DNA of 64,000 nt, from the NCBI GenBank assembly GCA_027257055.1, contig JAPVLO010000180.1, forward strand, positions 496,001-560,000. Direction: 5' to 3'. Origin of the DNA: Cephalopachus bancanus. Lineage: Eukaryota; Chordata; Mammalia; Primates; Tarsiidae. This document shows, one piece after another, positions 42,227 to 53,429 of this stretch. Below the pieces are notes generated by a model. The model searched no databases and was not told the origin of the DNA. It saw only the letters and a program-made list of their open reading frames with translations. Position 1 is the first letter of the stretch. Each line of letters begins with the position of its first letter. Made by a program: the position numbers and the translations under genes.

Positions 42227-44184
42227 TCCGTCACCAGCTTTGAAGCCACAATTGGCTCTGGCGTGGGGCAGAATGGACAGGAAACAGTGCTGCCAGTTGG
42301 GCAGTCCCAAAATTGAGCAGAAAGCACCCACGCCACAGGCGCCCACACACCCTGCAGGCCAGTGTGTTCTGACTTAGCGGACGTCTGGAGAAGGGAGAGT
42401 CCAGCTGGTTTGTTATCAAAACACTTTCCTTACATCGGGACAGTGTGTGGTAGCTCCTGTAAGGCTTTTTCTGATTTTTATCACAAATCAAGACAAATCG
42501 TTCCCATTTTGCAGATGAGAAAACTGAGCCCAGGTAGCCGAAGCGTCCGTGGATCCGAAGCGACAGAACCACTCAGGCCTCTGACTCCTCTTCACAGCTT
42601 CTTCTAGGACAGCATCCTGCCTCCCCCTTGCAGGGTGTGGTATTTGCTGACCCTTAGATGCCGTTATTTCTCCATCCCCTCCAAGCGCCTCTGGCCACCG
42701 TGAAAAGGTTTTCTCAGCCTCAGGGTGTGAGAACCCCTTCCCGGAGCAAGTCCTGCTCAAGTCCCTTAGCACATTCTCCCGGCTGATCAGCACGCAGTAG
42801 TGAGCACCACAGCCATGGGACACAGGGACCTCCGAGGTGGCGGGTAGAAGTGGCCAGGAAGGCATCCCATGTAGAAGGGGAAGGACTAGGGCACGGAGCT
42901 GCCCGCTCCAACGGCCGACCTGAGCTTCTTCTGTTAGGGTCAGATGGAAATGGTGAATTGTGAAGCATCTAATTTAGGAAATGCGAACACCACTTTGCCT
43001 TTGCAACTCACAAGTAATTTAGTCAATCAGCACGGATCTGTTTGACCAGAACAGAGAGATGCAAATGTCTGAGAAACGGGCGCCTTGCCGAGCCCAGTGC
43101 GTCCTCCTCTCTCACTCTCTGGCCTGCAACTTCAAGGCCAAAGAGAAGAAGGAGCGATCCCCTGGCAGCCTTGCCCCGTCCACCAGCTGAGGCCCAGAGC
43201 CAGGGCTTCGTGGCTGAGACCTTGTGCCCAGGGCAGACAGAGGCTCCTTCGAGGCTCTCACTGCAGAATGGGGTGAGAGTGCTCCAGGAAGCCACAGGGA
43301 GACACCGGTCCCTCCCCTGCACCCACAGCTCTGGTCTGCCCTGATGCATATCACCAGAGAGGCCACAGCACAGAGAGACCCAGGGCTGCCTTTGCATCTG
43401 CCAGCCCAAGGCCTCCTCAAGGCAGGTCTGGCCCCAACTGCCCTTTCCTTTGAAGCCCCCAGGTATGGCTTCCGTGCAACTGTCATCCCCCGAGACTTGC
43501 CACGGTCATCCTGACTCCCCCCGGATGGCAGCGACAGAGGGCAGGGGTGGTGGCAGTTGGACTCCTGGAGCTATGCCTCCCCCTCCCCTGTGTCCGCGCT
43601 TCACCCTCCGCAGAATCCCTCCTACGCCCTCAGTGCTAAGCATTCTTCCAACCTCAAGAAATGGCCCGCAGACTGAATCAGAGCCAACCCCCGCAGGAAG
43701 GATGCCCTGGCTTCCAGGGGCGGAGACGAAGGTGGCTGTAGCACGCAGGGTGTGGCCAGGGAGACTGGCGAGATGCCGGTCATCAGGAAGGAGGGTCAGT
43801 TGCTGATGGAACCAACATGGTGACCTCTGCCTCCCTTCAGGCCCAGGAGGGATGAGGCTCAGCACGCCCTTGGCATCCACCCCGTCAACCCCGGGGGCAA
43901 GTGAGCGAGTGCCTGGGTCTCCAGGCCGGACGCACACGAGCCCCACCTGCCCGAGCAAGCGCTTACTCTCAGGCTGACCACGGAGCAGCCTCAGAGCCCC
44001 CGTTCTTGCACCCAACCCCTGGACGGCACAGTCCTCCCACTCAGGTCTCCTGGGGACGGCGTCTGGCAGCAGGAGGGTCCATCCACCCTCTCGCCCGCAC
44101 GAGCTGGGTCTGAGGAGCACCGATGCTGGGATGCCAATGCAGCCAGTCCCTCTCTCTGTACCAGCGATGTGCTCAACCCCTGCT
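42227..44184. other. Unique GC-rich stretch with one MIR
   Basis: Apart from a MIR fragment at 42490-42590, about 2 kb with no recognised repeat. Frames up to 204 codons (43506-44120 minus) overlap frames on the other strand and have no domain. Confidence 0.45.
42490..42590 (-). mobile_element. MIR SINE fragment, antisense
   Basis: 'ttcccattttgcagatgag' 'aaaactgagcccaggtagcc' is the antisense MIR signature, followed by diverged sequence. Confidence 0.65.
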
Positions 44185-44430
44185 CATCTCATCCTTAGTA
44201 TTCCTCAGATGGCACCTCCTCCAGGAAGCCTTCCCCACCTTCCCCACTCCTTCCTAGGGCACCCATGCATTCCCCTGTTCGTGTCAGTACGCATCAGCTG
44301 ACTGCTGGAAACCCTGCACCCCGCAGGGCTGCACACGCCTCGTTCCAAATGGACGTTCTTCATCTTTGTGTCTCCAGGCCTGGCACAGCGCCTAGCAAAT
44401 CGTTCCTTTAACAGATAGATACTGATGGAT
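44185..44430 (+). mobile_element. L2 3' end fragment, sense
   Basis: 'cagatggcacctcctccagg' 'aagccttccccaccttcccc' ... 'ctttgtgtctccaggcctgg' 'cacagcgcctagcaaatcg' follows the L2 3' order (aatgtcacctcctcagagaggccttccctgacc ... tgtatccccagcgcctagaacagtgcctggc). Diverged. Confidence 0.7.
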
Positions 44431-45210
44431 GGGTTGGTTGATTTATTGACCATCAACAAGGTCCCCTGGGAAGGAACTGCCGATCCAATGGGGAGGAAAG
44501 CCACTTGCGAGTGACAAACCAGGAGACGCCCAAGACTAGGCACGAGTGAGCCCATCTGATCGTGGTGCTGTGGAGATCTGGGGGAGGGACACCCAGGGGC
44601 TCGCGTGGCTGGAGCGGCAGGAGGCTCCCCCGACACCTGGTTTTTCTTCTGGGGCAGCAATGCTGAGCAGAGATGGAGCCAGCGGGCCCTGTCCCTTCCA
44701 ATAATTAGCATGTCTCTGGGAAGTCTGATCCCACTGTCTGGGAGGCAGACAAAGAGCCTCTGTTCCCGTGATGCTAATTGCTGCCTCTGTCCCCCAGGGA
44801 CGGGCAAGATCCTGGGAGGCAGCCAAGCGTGGGGAATTCCTCACTCCTGCCTTTGCCTCCACAGTTGCACCAGGGAGGGGCCCGCCAGGCACCATGGGAC
44901 CCACTGACGGAGGTGGGCAGAGCACCATCAGAAGCCCAGAGACAGTCCCTGAGAGGTGGGACTCGAAGACCTGGCAGCTTCCTACCCAGGGACACCGAGC
45001 GCAAAGTTCCACCTTAGAAACAGTGTTTCCTCCAGAACGCTGGCTTGTACGTGAAAATGACCCCGAAAGAAGTAACGCCTGAAGTCCCCAACACCTAGGA
45101 AGTTGGCAAGGCAGCCTCCCCAGGGCCAGGCCAGCCTGGGAGCCCCAGGTGCCCTGAGCCCTAGGGAGAACCAGAAGATGGGAGCCCTGGTTCGCAAACC
45201 CACCCAGGCA
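44431..45210. other. Unique stretch with inverted octamer-like pair
   Basis: No gene recognised. A 231-codon minus frame (44536-45231) is open but shows no domain and starts inside L1-derived sequence. AATTAGCAT (44703-44711) and ATGCTAATT (44771-44779) are exact reverse complements 59 bases apart, similar to POU/homeodomain sites. Confidence 0.45.
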
Positions 45211-45253
45211 CAGTTTTGAGATAAAATTCACATAACAAGATGCATCATTTTAG
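45211..45253 (-). mobile_element. L1 3' end scrap, antisense
   Basis: 'ttgagataaaattcacataa' 'caagatgcatcattttag' equals the start of the antisense L1 3' end also seen at 47013. It is cut off by the Alu fragment that follows. Confidence 0.7.
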
Positions 45254-45352
45254 CAGGGTGTGATGACTCAAGACTGTAATCCCACTACTTTGGGAGGTGA
45301 AGTGGGAGGATTGCCTGAGTTCAGGGGTTTGAGACCAGACTGGACAACTTGG
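45254..45352 (+). mobile_element. Alu left-arm fragment, sense
   Basis: AGCAGGGTGTGATGACTCAA, CCCACTACTTTGGGAGG, GGGGTTTGAGACCAGAC and GACAACTTGGTGAG, then it stops. Only the left arm remains, ending at the minisatellite. Confidence 0.85.
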
Positions 45353-45369
45353 TGAGTGTCCAGCCTCAG

Positions 45370-45785
45370 AGACCATCAAGACCATCCTTGAGAATCCTCT
45401 CTCCCCAGCATCAGAGACCCCAAAATCCCTCTCAAGGACCCTCTCCCCCCAGCATCAGAGACTCCCAACACCCCCCAAAGACCCTCTCCCCCAGCATCAG
45501 AAACCCCGAAAGCCCCCTCCTCAAGGACTTTCACCCCCAGCATCAGAGATCCCAACACCCCCCTCAAAGACCCTCTCCCCTCAACATCAGAGACCCCAAC
45601 ACCCCCCAAGGACCCTCTCCCTTAGCATCAGAAACCCCCAAAGTCCCCTCCTCAAGGACCTTTACCTCCAGCTTCAGAGGCCCCAACACCTCCCAAGGAC
45701 CCTCCCCCCCAGCATCAGAGACCTCCGAAGCCCCCTTCTCCAGGACCCTCTCTCTCCAGCATCAGAGGCCTGTGAGGCCCCGGGC
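45370..45785 (+). repeat. About 45-bp minisatellite
   Basis: Nine diverged units of 40-50 bases anchored by CCCCAGCATCAGAGACCCC followed by AAGGACCCTCTCCCC. Two alternating forms can be seen: CAACACCCCCCAAGGACCC and CGAAAGCCCCCTCCTCAAGG. A + frame of 148 codons rich in Pro and Ser stays open across it. No evidence of translation. Confidence 0.88.
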
Positions 45786-45861
45786 ACCCATGTAGCTCAC
45801 AGCCCTCACCTGCTCCTGGAAGGAAGCCTTTGGGAGGGTGGCAGCTCCCTGTTCCCTTTGG

Positions 45862-45918
45862 CAATGGATCTCAGAGTCACCTGCAGAGCTTGCTGAAGCA
45901 GATTGCTGGGGGCGCGTG
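45862..45918 (-). mobile_element. MER5A-like fragment
   Basis: 'tctcagagtcacctgcagag' 'cttgctgaagcagattgctg' matches the start of the short hAT-Charlie element MER5A (tcagaatcacctggagggcttgttaaaacacagattgctgg). Truncated. Strand label is arbitrary. Confidence 0.6.
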
Positions 45919-45929
45919 GGGGCAATGGG

Positions 45930-46345
<416 letters not shown>

Positions 46346-46354
46346 TATTCAATA

Positions 46355-46475
46355 ACGATTCCTTAAAACATGGCTGGGCTCCACCCCCCGAGTTCCTGAT
46401 AATCTGCATTTCTAACGAAGTCCCAAGTGATGCTGATGTCACTGTGTAGGGACCACACCCTGAGAATTGTGGCAA
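46355..46475 (-). mobile_element. MER5A-like DNA transposon fragment
   Basis: 'ggctgggctccaccccccg' 'agttcctgataatctgcat' 'ttctaacgaagtcccaagt' 'gatgctgatgtcactg' and 'agggaccacaccctgagaa' is the MER5A order. A non-autonomous hAT-Charlie element. Strand label is arbitrary. Confidence 0.8.
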
Positions 46476-46584
46476 CTGGGAGTGAGGTCTGCACATCCTC
46501 AGTGTCACCTGAGGGCTGGGGAGACACGCTGAGTCAGAAGCTGCACCTTAGCAGAGCCCGGGAACACACATTCACCTTTGAGAA

Positions 46585-46800
46585 GCCTCCCCTGAGGCAG
46601 CGAGTCCCAAAGTGTGGTCCCCATCCCCATCAGAGTCACCTAGAGCTGGTTGACCCCAGAGATGCCTGGTCTTGCAGGCATCCTGAGCCCGAGCTTTGCA
46701 GGACAGAGGTCAGGAAATGGCGTCATAACAGCACCCTGGTGGTCAGCACTGCCCCCACTTGGGCCGCCCACTAGAACCTCCTGCAGCTCTTGTCTGGGCC
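46585..46800 (+). mobile_element. MER5-like fragment
   Basis: 'gcgagtcccaaagtgtggtc' 'cccatccccatcagagtcac' is the other terminus type of MER5A/MER5B. The interior is diverged. Confidence 0.55.
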
Positions 46801-47009
46801 GCACCCCAGAACAATTCAACCAGACTTTTCTGGGGAAAACCCACGTCAGCTTTTCAAAGGTTCCTCAAGTCATCCCAGTGTGCCGCTGGAGCTGAAGATC
46901 GCTTTCGAGTTGTGTGTCTTTTCACAGCGGCAGGACATCCAGCCCTCACCCCAGGCGGCCTCATGTCAGGGCTGCTCAAACTTGGCTGCAAGTCAAGCAC
47001 TTTACTTTT

Positions 47010-48395
47010 AGGTTTTTGAGATGAAATTCACATACGATGCATCATTTTAACCCTTCTAAAGTGTGCAGTTCTGACTGGTTTTTAACGTTGTCACAAGGTA
47101 GCACAACCATCACCATGACCTAACTCCAGAACACTTCATCACCCCGAGAAGAAAGCCCGAGTCTTCCCACCCCTCCCTCGCCCCTCCCCAACCTCCACGG
47201 GCCTCCTTTCCTCCTCTGCGACTTCCCTGTTCTGTACATCTCGTGTAAATAGGCTTAGGCAATGTGTGGCTCAAGCGTCTGCCGTCTTTCACTTCAGGTT
47301 TCGGAGTCTCTTCCCCCATGTCGTGAGCACCTCGTTCTTTTTTGTGGCCAAATGGTGCTCCATCGGATGGCTAGACCATGCTTGGCTTACCCTTTCACCA
47401 ACTGAGAGGCGTTTGGAGTTTTCGACTTGTGGGCTGCTAGGAATAATGCTACTGTGAGTGCCCATGTGCAGGTTTTGTGAGAACATATGTTTCCAGTCAT
47501 CTTCAGTGTCCTCCTAGGGGTGGGCCGCTGGGTCCCAACAGCGGGTCAAGCTTTTCAGCGCAACAGTGGGTCTAGCTTTTCAAGGAACAGCCACACTGTT
47601 TTCCTCAGCAGCCGAACCACTCCAGGCACCCATGGCAGTGACAAAGGCTCCAGTCTCTCCACGTTCTCACCAACCCTTCTTCCTTTCTTTTCTGTTGAAA
47701 TGCAGGAAACGATACCCCAAAATGTGGCGCTTTGACTTGTGAAACTGAATCAGCAGCATTGGGCCTCTGGCTCTCCCTTCCCGCCGGCCTCTCTAAAGCT
47801 CAGGACGTGGCTGTTCCCTGAAGCTCCCTGACCTACCTAGAAGTCAGACCTGCTAAAGAGGAGCCCGGTTCCCTAAAACGCCATTCACCAGAGAAGATCA
47901 AAACCCATGTCACAGAAGAAGAGACTGAAAATTAAGAGACTGACCTAGAGCCCAGACGAACTGTGTCCCAAGAGCCTGTCTGTTCTCTGATCCCACTCAG
48001 TTTCCAAAGAGAATCTTTGACAAGCTTTCCAGGGTCCTTTATCACCCCTAAAACCATCTACCCCTGTACCCTCCACCTTCCCTTCCCCTGTGAAGAAGGG
48101 TACAGAAGCAAGGGATCTCCCTTGGACTCTAGGGTCATTCTCCTGCACACTGAGCACATGAGCATGCTTCTTTCCTGATCATCTGTCTACTGTCACTTCA
48201 GCAGACTTAGACTTGAACCTTCAGAGGAAACAGGTGGCCTTCTCCACACCAGCCATCAGGGGTGAAGTGCATCTCTTAGTTTTATTTGCATTTCCCTAAT
48301 GACGCTGAACATCTTTTTCTGTACTTGTTGGCCATTTGTACAACTGCTTTGGAGAAATGTTTATTCCAATATTTGGCCAAGGTGAGCACAGGTTA
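47010..48395 (-). mobile_element. L1 3' region, antisense, split by an LTR
   Basis: 'tttgagatgaaattcacat' 'gtcacaaggtagcacaacc' 'caccatgacctaactccag' ... 'ttgtgagaacatatgtttcc' before the insert, and 'tttgcatttccctaatgacg' 'gctgaacatctttttctg' 'gttggccatttgtacaact' 'ctttggagaaatgtttatt' after it. The L1 is interrupted at about 47693-48240. A local 25-base tandem duplication (47536-47557 and 47561-47582, CAACAGCGGGTC...) lies in it. Confidence 0.82.
47693..48240 (+). mobile_element. LTR-like insert in L1, family A
   Basis: About 540 bases inserted into antisense L1, starting TGTTGAAATGCAGGAAACGA and ending near CAGAGGAAACA (TG...CA). Its start (GAAACGATACCCCAAAATG) and end (GTCTACTG ... GAACCTTCAGAGG) resemble the two LTR-like copies at 51.1 and 52.8 kb. 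No internal proviral part. Family not named. Confidence 0.6.
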
Positions 48396-48944
48396 TTTGT
48401 CTTCCAGTTGTCGAGTTGTGGGAGCCTAGAAGGCTGTTACGACCACTCACCCGTGGGCTCCAAAACCGTTTAGTTAAATCAGAATACTGGAGTGGGCTTG
48501 GGCATTGGTATTTTTTAAATTCCCCTAATCTGCAGTCAGGGTTGAAGATCACCAGTTCATACCACATGGCCAAACAGGAACAGAGATGCCATGTGACAGC
48601 CCACAGAGTGCACGAACTCATCTGGTCACCTTCAGGGCTGACGGGGTCTGTCCATTGACACACACTGAGTGACTTCTTTGTGCCAAGCCCAGCGCTGCAG
48701 GGAGGAGAGGTAAGAGACGACGGAGATGAGCATGAGACGGGGCCGCTGTGGACGCACTTCCACACTTCTGTCTAGAAAGGAGGCCTGACCAAAATACACC
48801 GCTCCAGCACAGTGTCCTCAGTGCCCTCTTGGAAGTGGGCCCAGAGTGCCAGGCTCGACTCACCTCCTGAGAAGTCCATATTGCTGAAGGGCCCTGGCGG
48901 TCACCAGGCCTCTGCTCTAAGGGCAGCCCCTGCTAGCAGTTGAG
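48396..48944. other. Mostly unique, with MER5/MIR traces
   Basis: 48470-48555 ('gggcttgggcattggtattt' 'ttaaattcccctaatctg') resembles MER5A. 48655-48720 ('cacactgagtgacttctttg' 'tgccaagcccagcgctg') resembles a MIR 5' part. No gene. Confidence 0.45.
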
Positions 48945-49065
48945 CACCCATGGAGCCAGTTAGAAATGCAGAATCTCAGGCCTTGCCCAGAACTACTGAA
49001 GCGCCATCAAGTTTAGCAAGACCCCCAGGTGATTCGTAGGCATATTTGGAGTTTGAAATGCACCG
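48945..49065 (+). mobile_element. MER5A, split by an Alu
   Basis: 'agttagaaatgcagaatctc' 'aggccttgcccagaactac' 'agacccccaggtgattcgta' 'ggcatatttggagtttgaaa' is a clear MER5A run. The Alu at 49069 inserted at its terminus and duplicated part of it. Confidence 0.8.
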
Positions 49066-49372
49066 ATCAGCTGGGTGCAGAGGCTCATGCCAATAATCCC
49101 AGCACTTTGGGAGGCCGAGGTGAGAGGATTGCCTGAGCCCATGGGTTCGAGATCAGCCTGGGCAACTTGGCGAGACTTCATCTCTACCATAAATCAAAAA
49201 GTAGCCAGGTGTGGTAGCGCACACCTGTAGTTCTGGCTACTTGGAAGGCTGAGGTGGAAGGATCACCTGAGCCCAGCAGGTTGAGGCTGCAGTGACCGTG
49301 AGCGTGCCACTGAACTCCAGCCTGGGCGACAGAGTGAGACTCAGACTCAAAAAAAAAAGAAATGCGCTGATC
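49055..49372 (+). mobile_element. Alu, sense, lineage-related type, 14-bp TSD
   Basis: Element 49069-49358 between GAAATGCACCGATC (49055-49068) and GAAATGCGCTGATC (49359-49372). AGCTGGGTGCAGAGGCTCAT head (no CTCAG deletion), CATGGGTTCGAGATCAGCC and CTTGGAAGGCTGAGGTGGA. It represents a step before the head deletion seen in the younger copies. Confidence 0.95.
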
Positions 49373-50867
49373 TCAAGTGATGTCAGTGAAGAAGCATCCA
49401 GAAAGTCTGCCCACCTAAAGCCAAGCAAACAAACAAAAACTCCACCGCAATGAGCTCACTAGATGGTTCTGTAGGTAACTGACATCCTTCCTTGAAATCC
49501 CACACATTAAGTAACTCTTAGTCATGCACATCTTGGCATGGATTTGTTTATCAGAATGCCTTAGCCTACACCATTCTCTCCCTGACACTTTCTCTGCCAG
49601 CCAAGGTATAAGGAACAGGAGTGAGGAGCGGCTGGGGTAGAAATGGGCGCTAAGGACCCAAGCACAGTTGAAACCCAAGTATAGCAGCTGCAGGAAAGCA
49701 GAGTTCTGTAGCCGATTTGAGACAAAATGGCTTGTCCAGTCTCACAGGGAGTAGTACAGCCGTAGTGGGTTAAAGTGGGGGTGAAGAGCCCCGTCTGACC
49801 ACGTTCCCCCCCAAAACAGCAACCTGGTCTTGACCCTTCCAAAGGCTATGGCACAGCCTGCCCTCGAAACAGTGCAGGCCGGTCCCATATCGGGTTGCAT
49901 CTAATCCCCAGGGGACTCCTCCCATATGCAAGGTCCCACATCTTCCAGGGGGCTTGTTCCAGGGTTTTGTGAGCTCTGCTGCTGGAGAAACCTTCTCGTC
50001 TAACTTGAACAAGGGGCAACTGGCCTCCTTGTTCCAGGGTTCTGTGTTCAGTTCCCCCTGTGATCCTCCTGCTCGCAAACCATTAGGCTCATGGCACGGA
50101 GATCGCAGATGAAACCCAGCTGTGAGCTCATCGAGGGATGCTGGGAGTGGCAGATACACGGCATCGTTGGTTCTGGTGAAGGGTTTGCACAGAATCACCT
50201 CCAACCGTGTGACATCATCTGGACATAGATGGTTTCCCCCATCCCTGGCTTCTTCCTGCCTGCTCCCTCAGGAGTGGCCTCTGGCCAAGACAGGTCTCTG
50301 GTGGGCATGCATAGTCCCAGTAATGAGGCACGAGATGCGGGTGACCGAGCAAAACTGAAAGCAAGCTGGCATCACACTTCATCGATATAAGTGTGCACGC
50401 CCCCCGTGGGGGAATGGGACTAATTCCCTTGCTGGCCTGTAACACGGCTTGGTGTTCTGCCTCTGGTGCGGATGCCTCACTGGCCTGCCGCCGTGGGTGC
50501 CTCCTGCAAGATAAGCCAATGTCTTTCCCTGCTGGGCCTCAGGGTGACTTTGTTGGAAGAGATAAGCAGGATGGGCAAACCCCCTCAGACTTGGAGCTAC
50601 CGCCTTACAGAATCCCTCCAGAAGCCCGGCCCAGCTGCGGACCCCAAAGCTTAAGCCCAGCTCTCTTCTCTCCCCTCACTAACGGGGCATTAACAAAGAG
50701 CCAGGGGCTTCCGAATGTGCCCTTCAGGGGCCAAGTGCCCACAGGCGTCATCTTCTGAGGTGTCCAGGCCAGGTGCCTCCTTCCCCCTGGCTGAGATGCC
50801 AGGAGCACCCCAAGAGGGGTCAACAGGCCCTGCCCACCTCCCACATCCCAAGTCTTACGGAAGGTCT
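49373..50867. other. Unique stretch, no gene
   Basis: About 1.5 kb with no repeat family recognised. The longest frame is 144 codons (49770-50204 minus), with no domain. Confidence 0.45.
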
Positions 50868-52700
50868 CTCTACTGAGATATACTTAACATGCCACACAAT
50901 CCACGCACTCACGGTGTATGAGCCAACGACTTTTGGTATATTCACCACGTTATGCAACCGCCACTACAATCTATTTTAGAACATTTCCATCACCCCAAAA
51001 GAAACCCTGTGCCGTTCAACTGTCCCTCCCTATGTCCCCCACCCACCCCAGCCCTGAGACAAATCATTAGGCAATTTTCTGTGTCTACAGATTTGCCTAT
51101 TCTGGACATTTTTATAGTTTGGCTCAGAAAACGAGACCCCAACATGAAAACCTAAGAAGCAAAACCGTCTCTGACCTTCTCCCGCCCTCCTGCCTCTGAC
51201 CCTTCATCCTCCCCAGGCACCACAGAAACTCGGATGCCTTTTCCCTAAGGCCAGTTCTGGAAACCAGAATCCCTCTTCCCCAAAGCCAGCCACAAAACCT
51301 GAAGATACTACACTAACTCCCTCGACTCCCCACTTTTCGCTGTAAGAACTGGCCATAAAGAAATGATCTGACCTACCTTGGACTGTAGGTCAGGAGATCC
51401 CACTCCTGAGAGGGTCCTGCCCTTGCCCAGAAGGAAGGAACGCGGCTCAGAGGGGCCAAGGAGCATCAGACAGACAGGCCTGGGCCGCTCCAGCCTCTGA
51501 GCATCCGGATCGCCCTTTCTTATCCAATCCTGTTTCTACACAGCTACCATGCTTGGATGAACCTCAGCATAAGAAAAGACAGTTTCCCCTGTAGCTCTGG
51601 GTCTTCCATTGAAGAATACACATCATCCCATGGATACACATTAAATAAATACGCAGGCCTTTCCTCCTATTCATCTGCCTTCTGTTGGTGATTTTTCACT
51701 TTCTTGGGGCAACGGAACGTTTCCCTTGGCCCGTACACCGTATAGATTCTCTTCTGCAGAGATGGAATCATGCCATGTATGCTCTTTTTGTCTGACTTCT
51801 TTCAGGTAGCATAATATTTTCAAGATTCATCCTCATTAACGCATGGATCAGAACTTAATTCCTGTCTGTGGCTGAATGTAATTTCACAGGATGAGTAGTC
51901 CTGTGGCTTAGCCACCCTTCCATGGATGGACATTTGGGCTGTTTCCACTTTTTTGGCTACCATGACTAACACTCCTGTGAACACTCACGCACAAGTTTTT
52001 GTGTGGACATGCATTTTCAGTCCTTTGGGGTACACACATAGGAGTAGACTTGTTGGGGCATTTGGGGACTCTGCGTTTAACCTTTTAGGCACCTGCCTGA
52101 GTGTTTTCCAAAGGGACTGCCCACGTTTATTGGCAGCATAAGCGAATTCCAGCTTCTCCGCACCCGCCCCCCACTCTACTGTCGTCCCTTATGCTGTCTG
52201 TGCTGGCCGGCGCGCTGTGTCATCGAGCTATGGTTTCCTTTGTGTGTTCCTGATGCCTGATGACGCTGAGCGTGTCTTCATGAGCTCATTCCATTTGTCG
52301 ATCTTCTCTGAAGAAATGCATTTTCACATTCTCTGTCCACCTGAAATTGGGTTATTTGAATTGTTTTCTATTTTGAGTTGTTCTTGACAGATTTGGATAC
52401 AAGGCCCTTGTCGAATGTATGGTTTGCTAATATTTTCTCCCAATCCGTAGGTTATTTTTTCACTTTTTTATGATGTCTTTTGACGCCCAAAATTTAGAAT
52501 CCGATAAAGTCCAACTTACCTTTGTCTTTTGCTACTCAAGAGTTGTTGGCATATCTAAGACTCCATTGCTAAATTCAAAGTAGTGAGCCTTTATCCCTCT
52601 GTTTCTTTCTAAGAGTTCTACAGTTTAGCTCTTGTCGTTGAGTCATGGATCCATTCTGAGTTAATTTTTGTATATAGCATTTTGAAATGGGTTCCAACTT
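50868..52700 (-). mobile_element. L1 3' region, antisense, split by an LTR
   Basis: 'gagatatacttaacatgcc' 'catcaccccaaaagaaacc' 'tttgcctattctggacatt' up to 51117; resumes at 51742 with 'tatagattctcttctgc' 'gatggaatcatgccatgt' 'ggacatttgggctgtttcca' 'cattttcagtcctttgggg' 'atattttctcccaatccgtag' 'gatgtcttttgacgcccaaa' 'gagttaatttttgtatatag'. Old antisense L1 3' end, one of the longest in the window. Confidence 0.88.
51113..51746 (+). mobile_element. LTR-like insert in L1, family B copy 1
   Basis: Insert 51118-51741 between TATAG (51113-51117) and TATAG (51742-51746), a possible 5-bp TSD. Landmarks: 'aacgagaccccaacatgaaa', 'aaggccagttctggaaacc', 'aaagaaatgatctgacctac', 'gagagggtcctgcccttgcc', 'catggatacacattaaataa' and 'ctgccttctgttggtg'. 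A homologous copy in the opposite orientation lies at 52.8-53.4 kb. Confidence 0.7.
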
Positions 52701-52813
52701 TATCCCAGCCCTGGGCAGATACATTGGCAGGCCAAAGTGAGGGAGGCCAGAAGGAAGAATACTTCTTTAAATCTCTGTATTTCTATGTCTATCTCCAGAG
52801 AGCCTTCAGGCAA

Positions 52814-53429
52814 TTGTATAGGGGCCAAGGAAAAACTTTCCCCTCACCCTCTGAAGGTTTGCCAACAAAAGGCAGACAAACAGCAGAAAGGCGTGCATAT
52901 CTCTTTAACGGGTGTCCATGGGAGCCTTCACGGAAGACCCAAAGATACAAGAGAACTGTCCATTTTTATGCCTAGGTTCAACAAAGTATGAGCTGCCATG
53001 CGGCAATATAACTGGGCACAAAGGACAGGACTGAGTGCTCACAGGATGAGGGGTGCCCAGGCCTCTCTGTGTGATGCTCCTTGGCCTCTCTGAGTGACAT
53101 CCCTTCCTTCTGGGCATGGGCAGGACCCTCTCAGGAATAAGGTCTCCTGACCTGCATCAGTCAAGGGAGGTCAGGTCACTTTTTGATGACCAGTTTTTAT
53201 ACAGAAAGATGGTGAGAAAGTTAGAGTCGTATCTGTAGGTTTTATGTGTGCTTTCGAGAAGAGTGTTCTGGTTTCCAGCACTGGCCTTAGGAAGAGGGAT
53301 CCTATTTTCTATGGTGCTTCTAGGAGAATGAGCGGCCAGAGACAAGAGGGCGGAAGAAGGTCAGGGAGACTCTTGCCTCTGAGGCCTTCATGTTGAGGTA
53401 TCATTCTCTGAGACCCCCACATTTGTATC
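52814..53429 (-). mobile_element. LTR-like sequence, family B copy 2, antisense
   Basis: Its reverse complement parallels copy 1 along its length: 'gatacctcaacatgaagg', 'aaggccagtgctggaaacc', 'tgacctgacctcccttgac', 'gagagggtcctgcccatgcc', 'aggcctgggcacccctc', 'tctgccttttgttggcaaac'. The shared stretch around CCCAGAAGGAAGG to AGCATCA is especially similar. 52701-52813 next to it may be a further part of the same element. Confidence 0.72.

Noticed and set aside
44536..45231. 231-codon minus-strand frame as a possible gene
   Set aside because: Starts in L1-derived sequence, has no recognisable domain, and competing frames exist on the other strand.
47693..53429. A provirus bounded by the LTR-like copies
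   Set aside because: Sequence between them is antisense L1 and unique or MER5 DNA. No gag, pol or env-like reading is visible and the copies differ in orientation.
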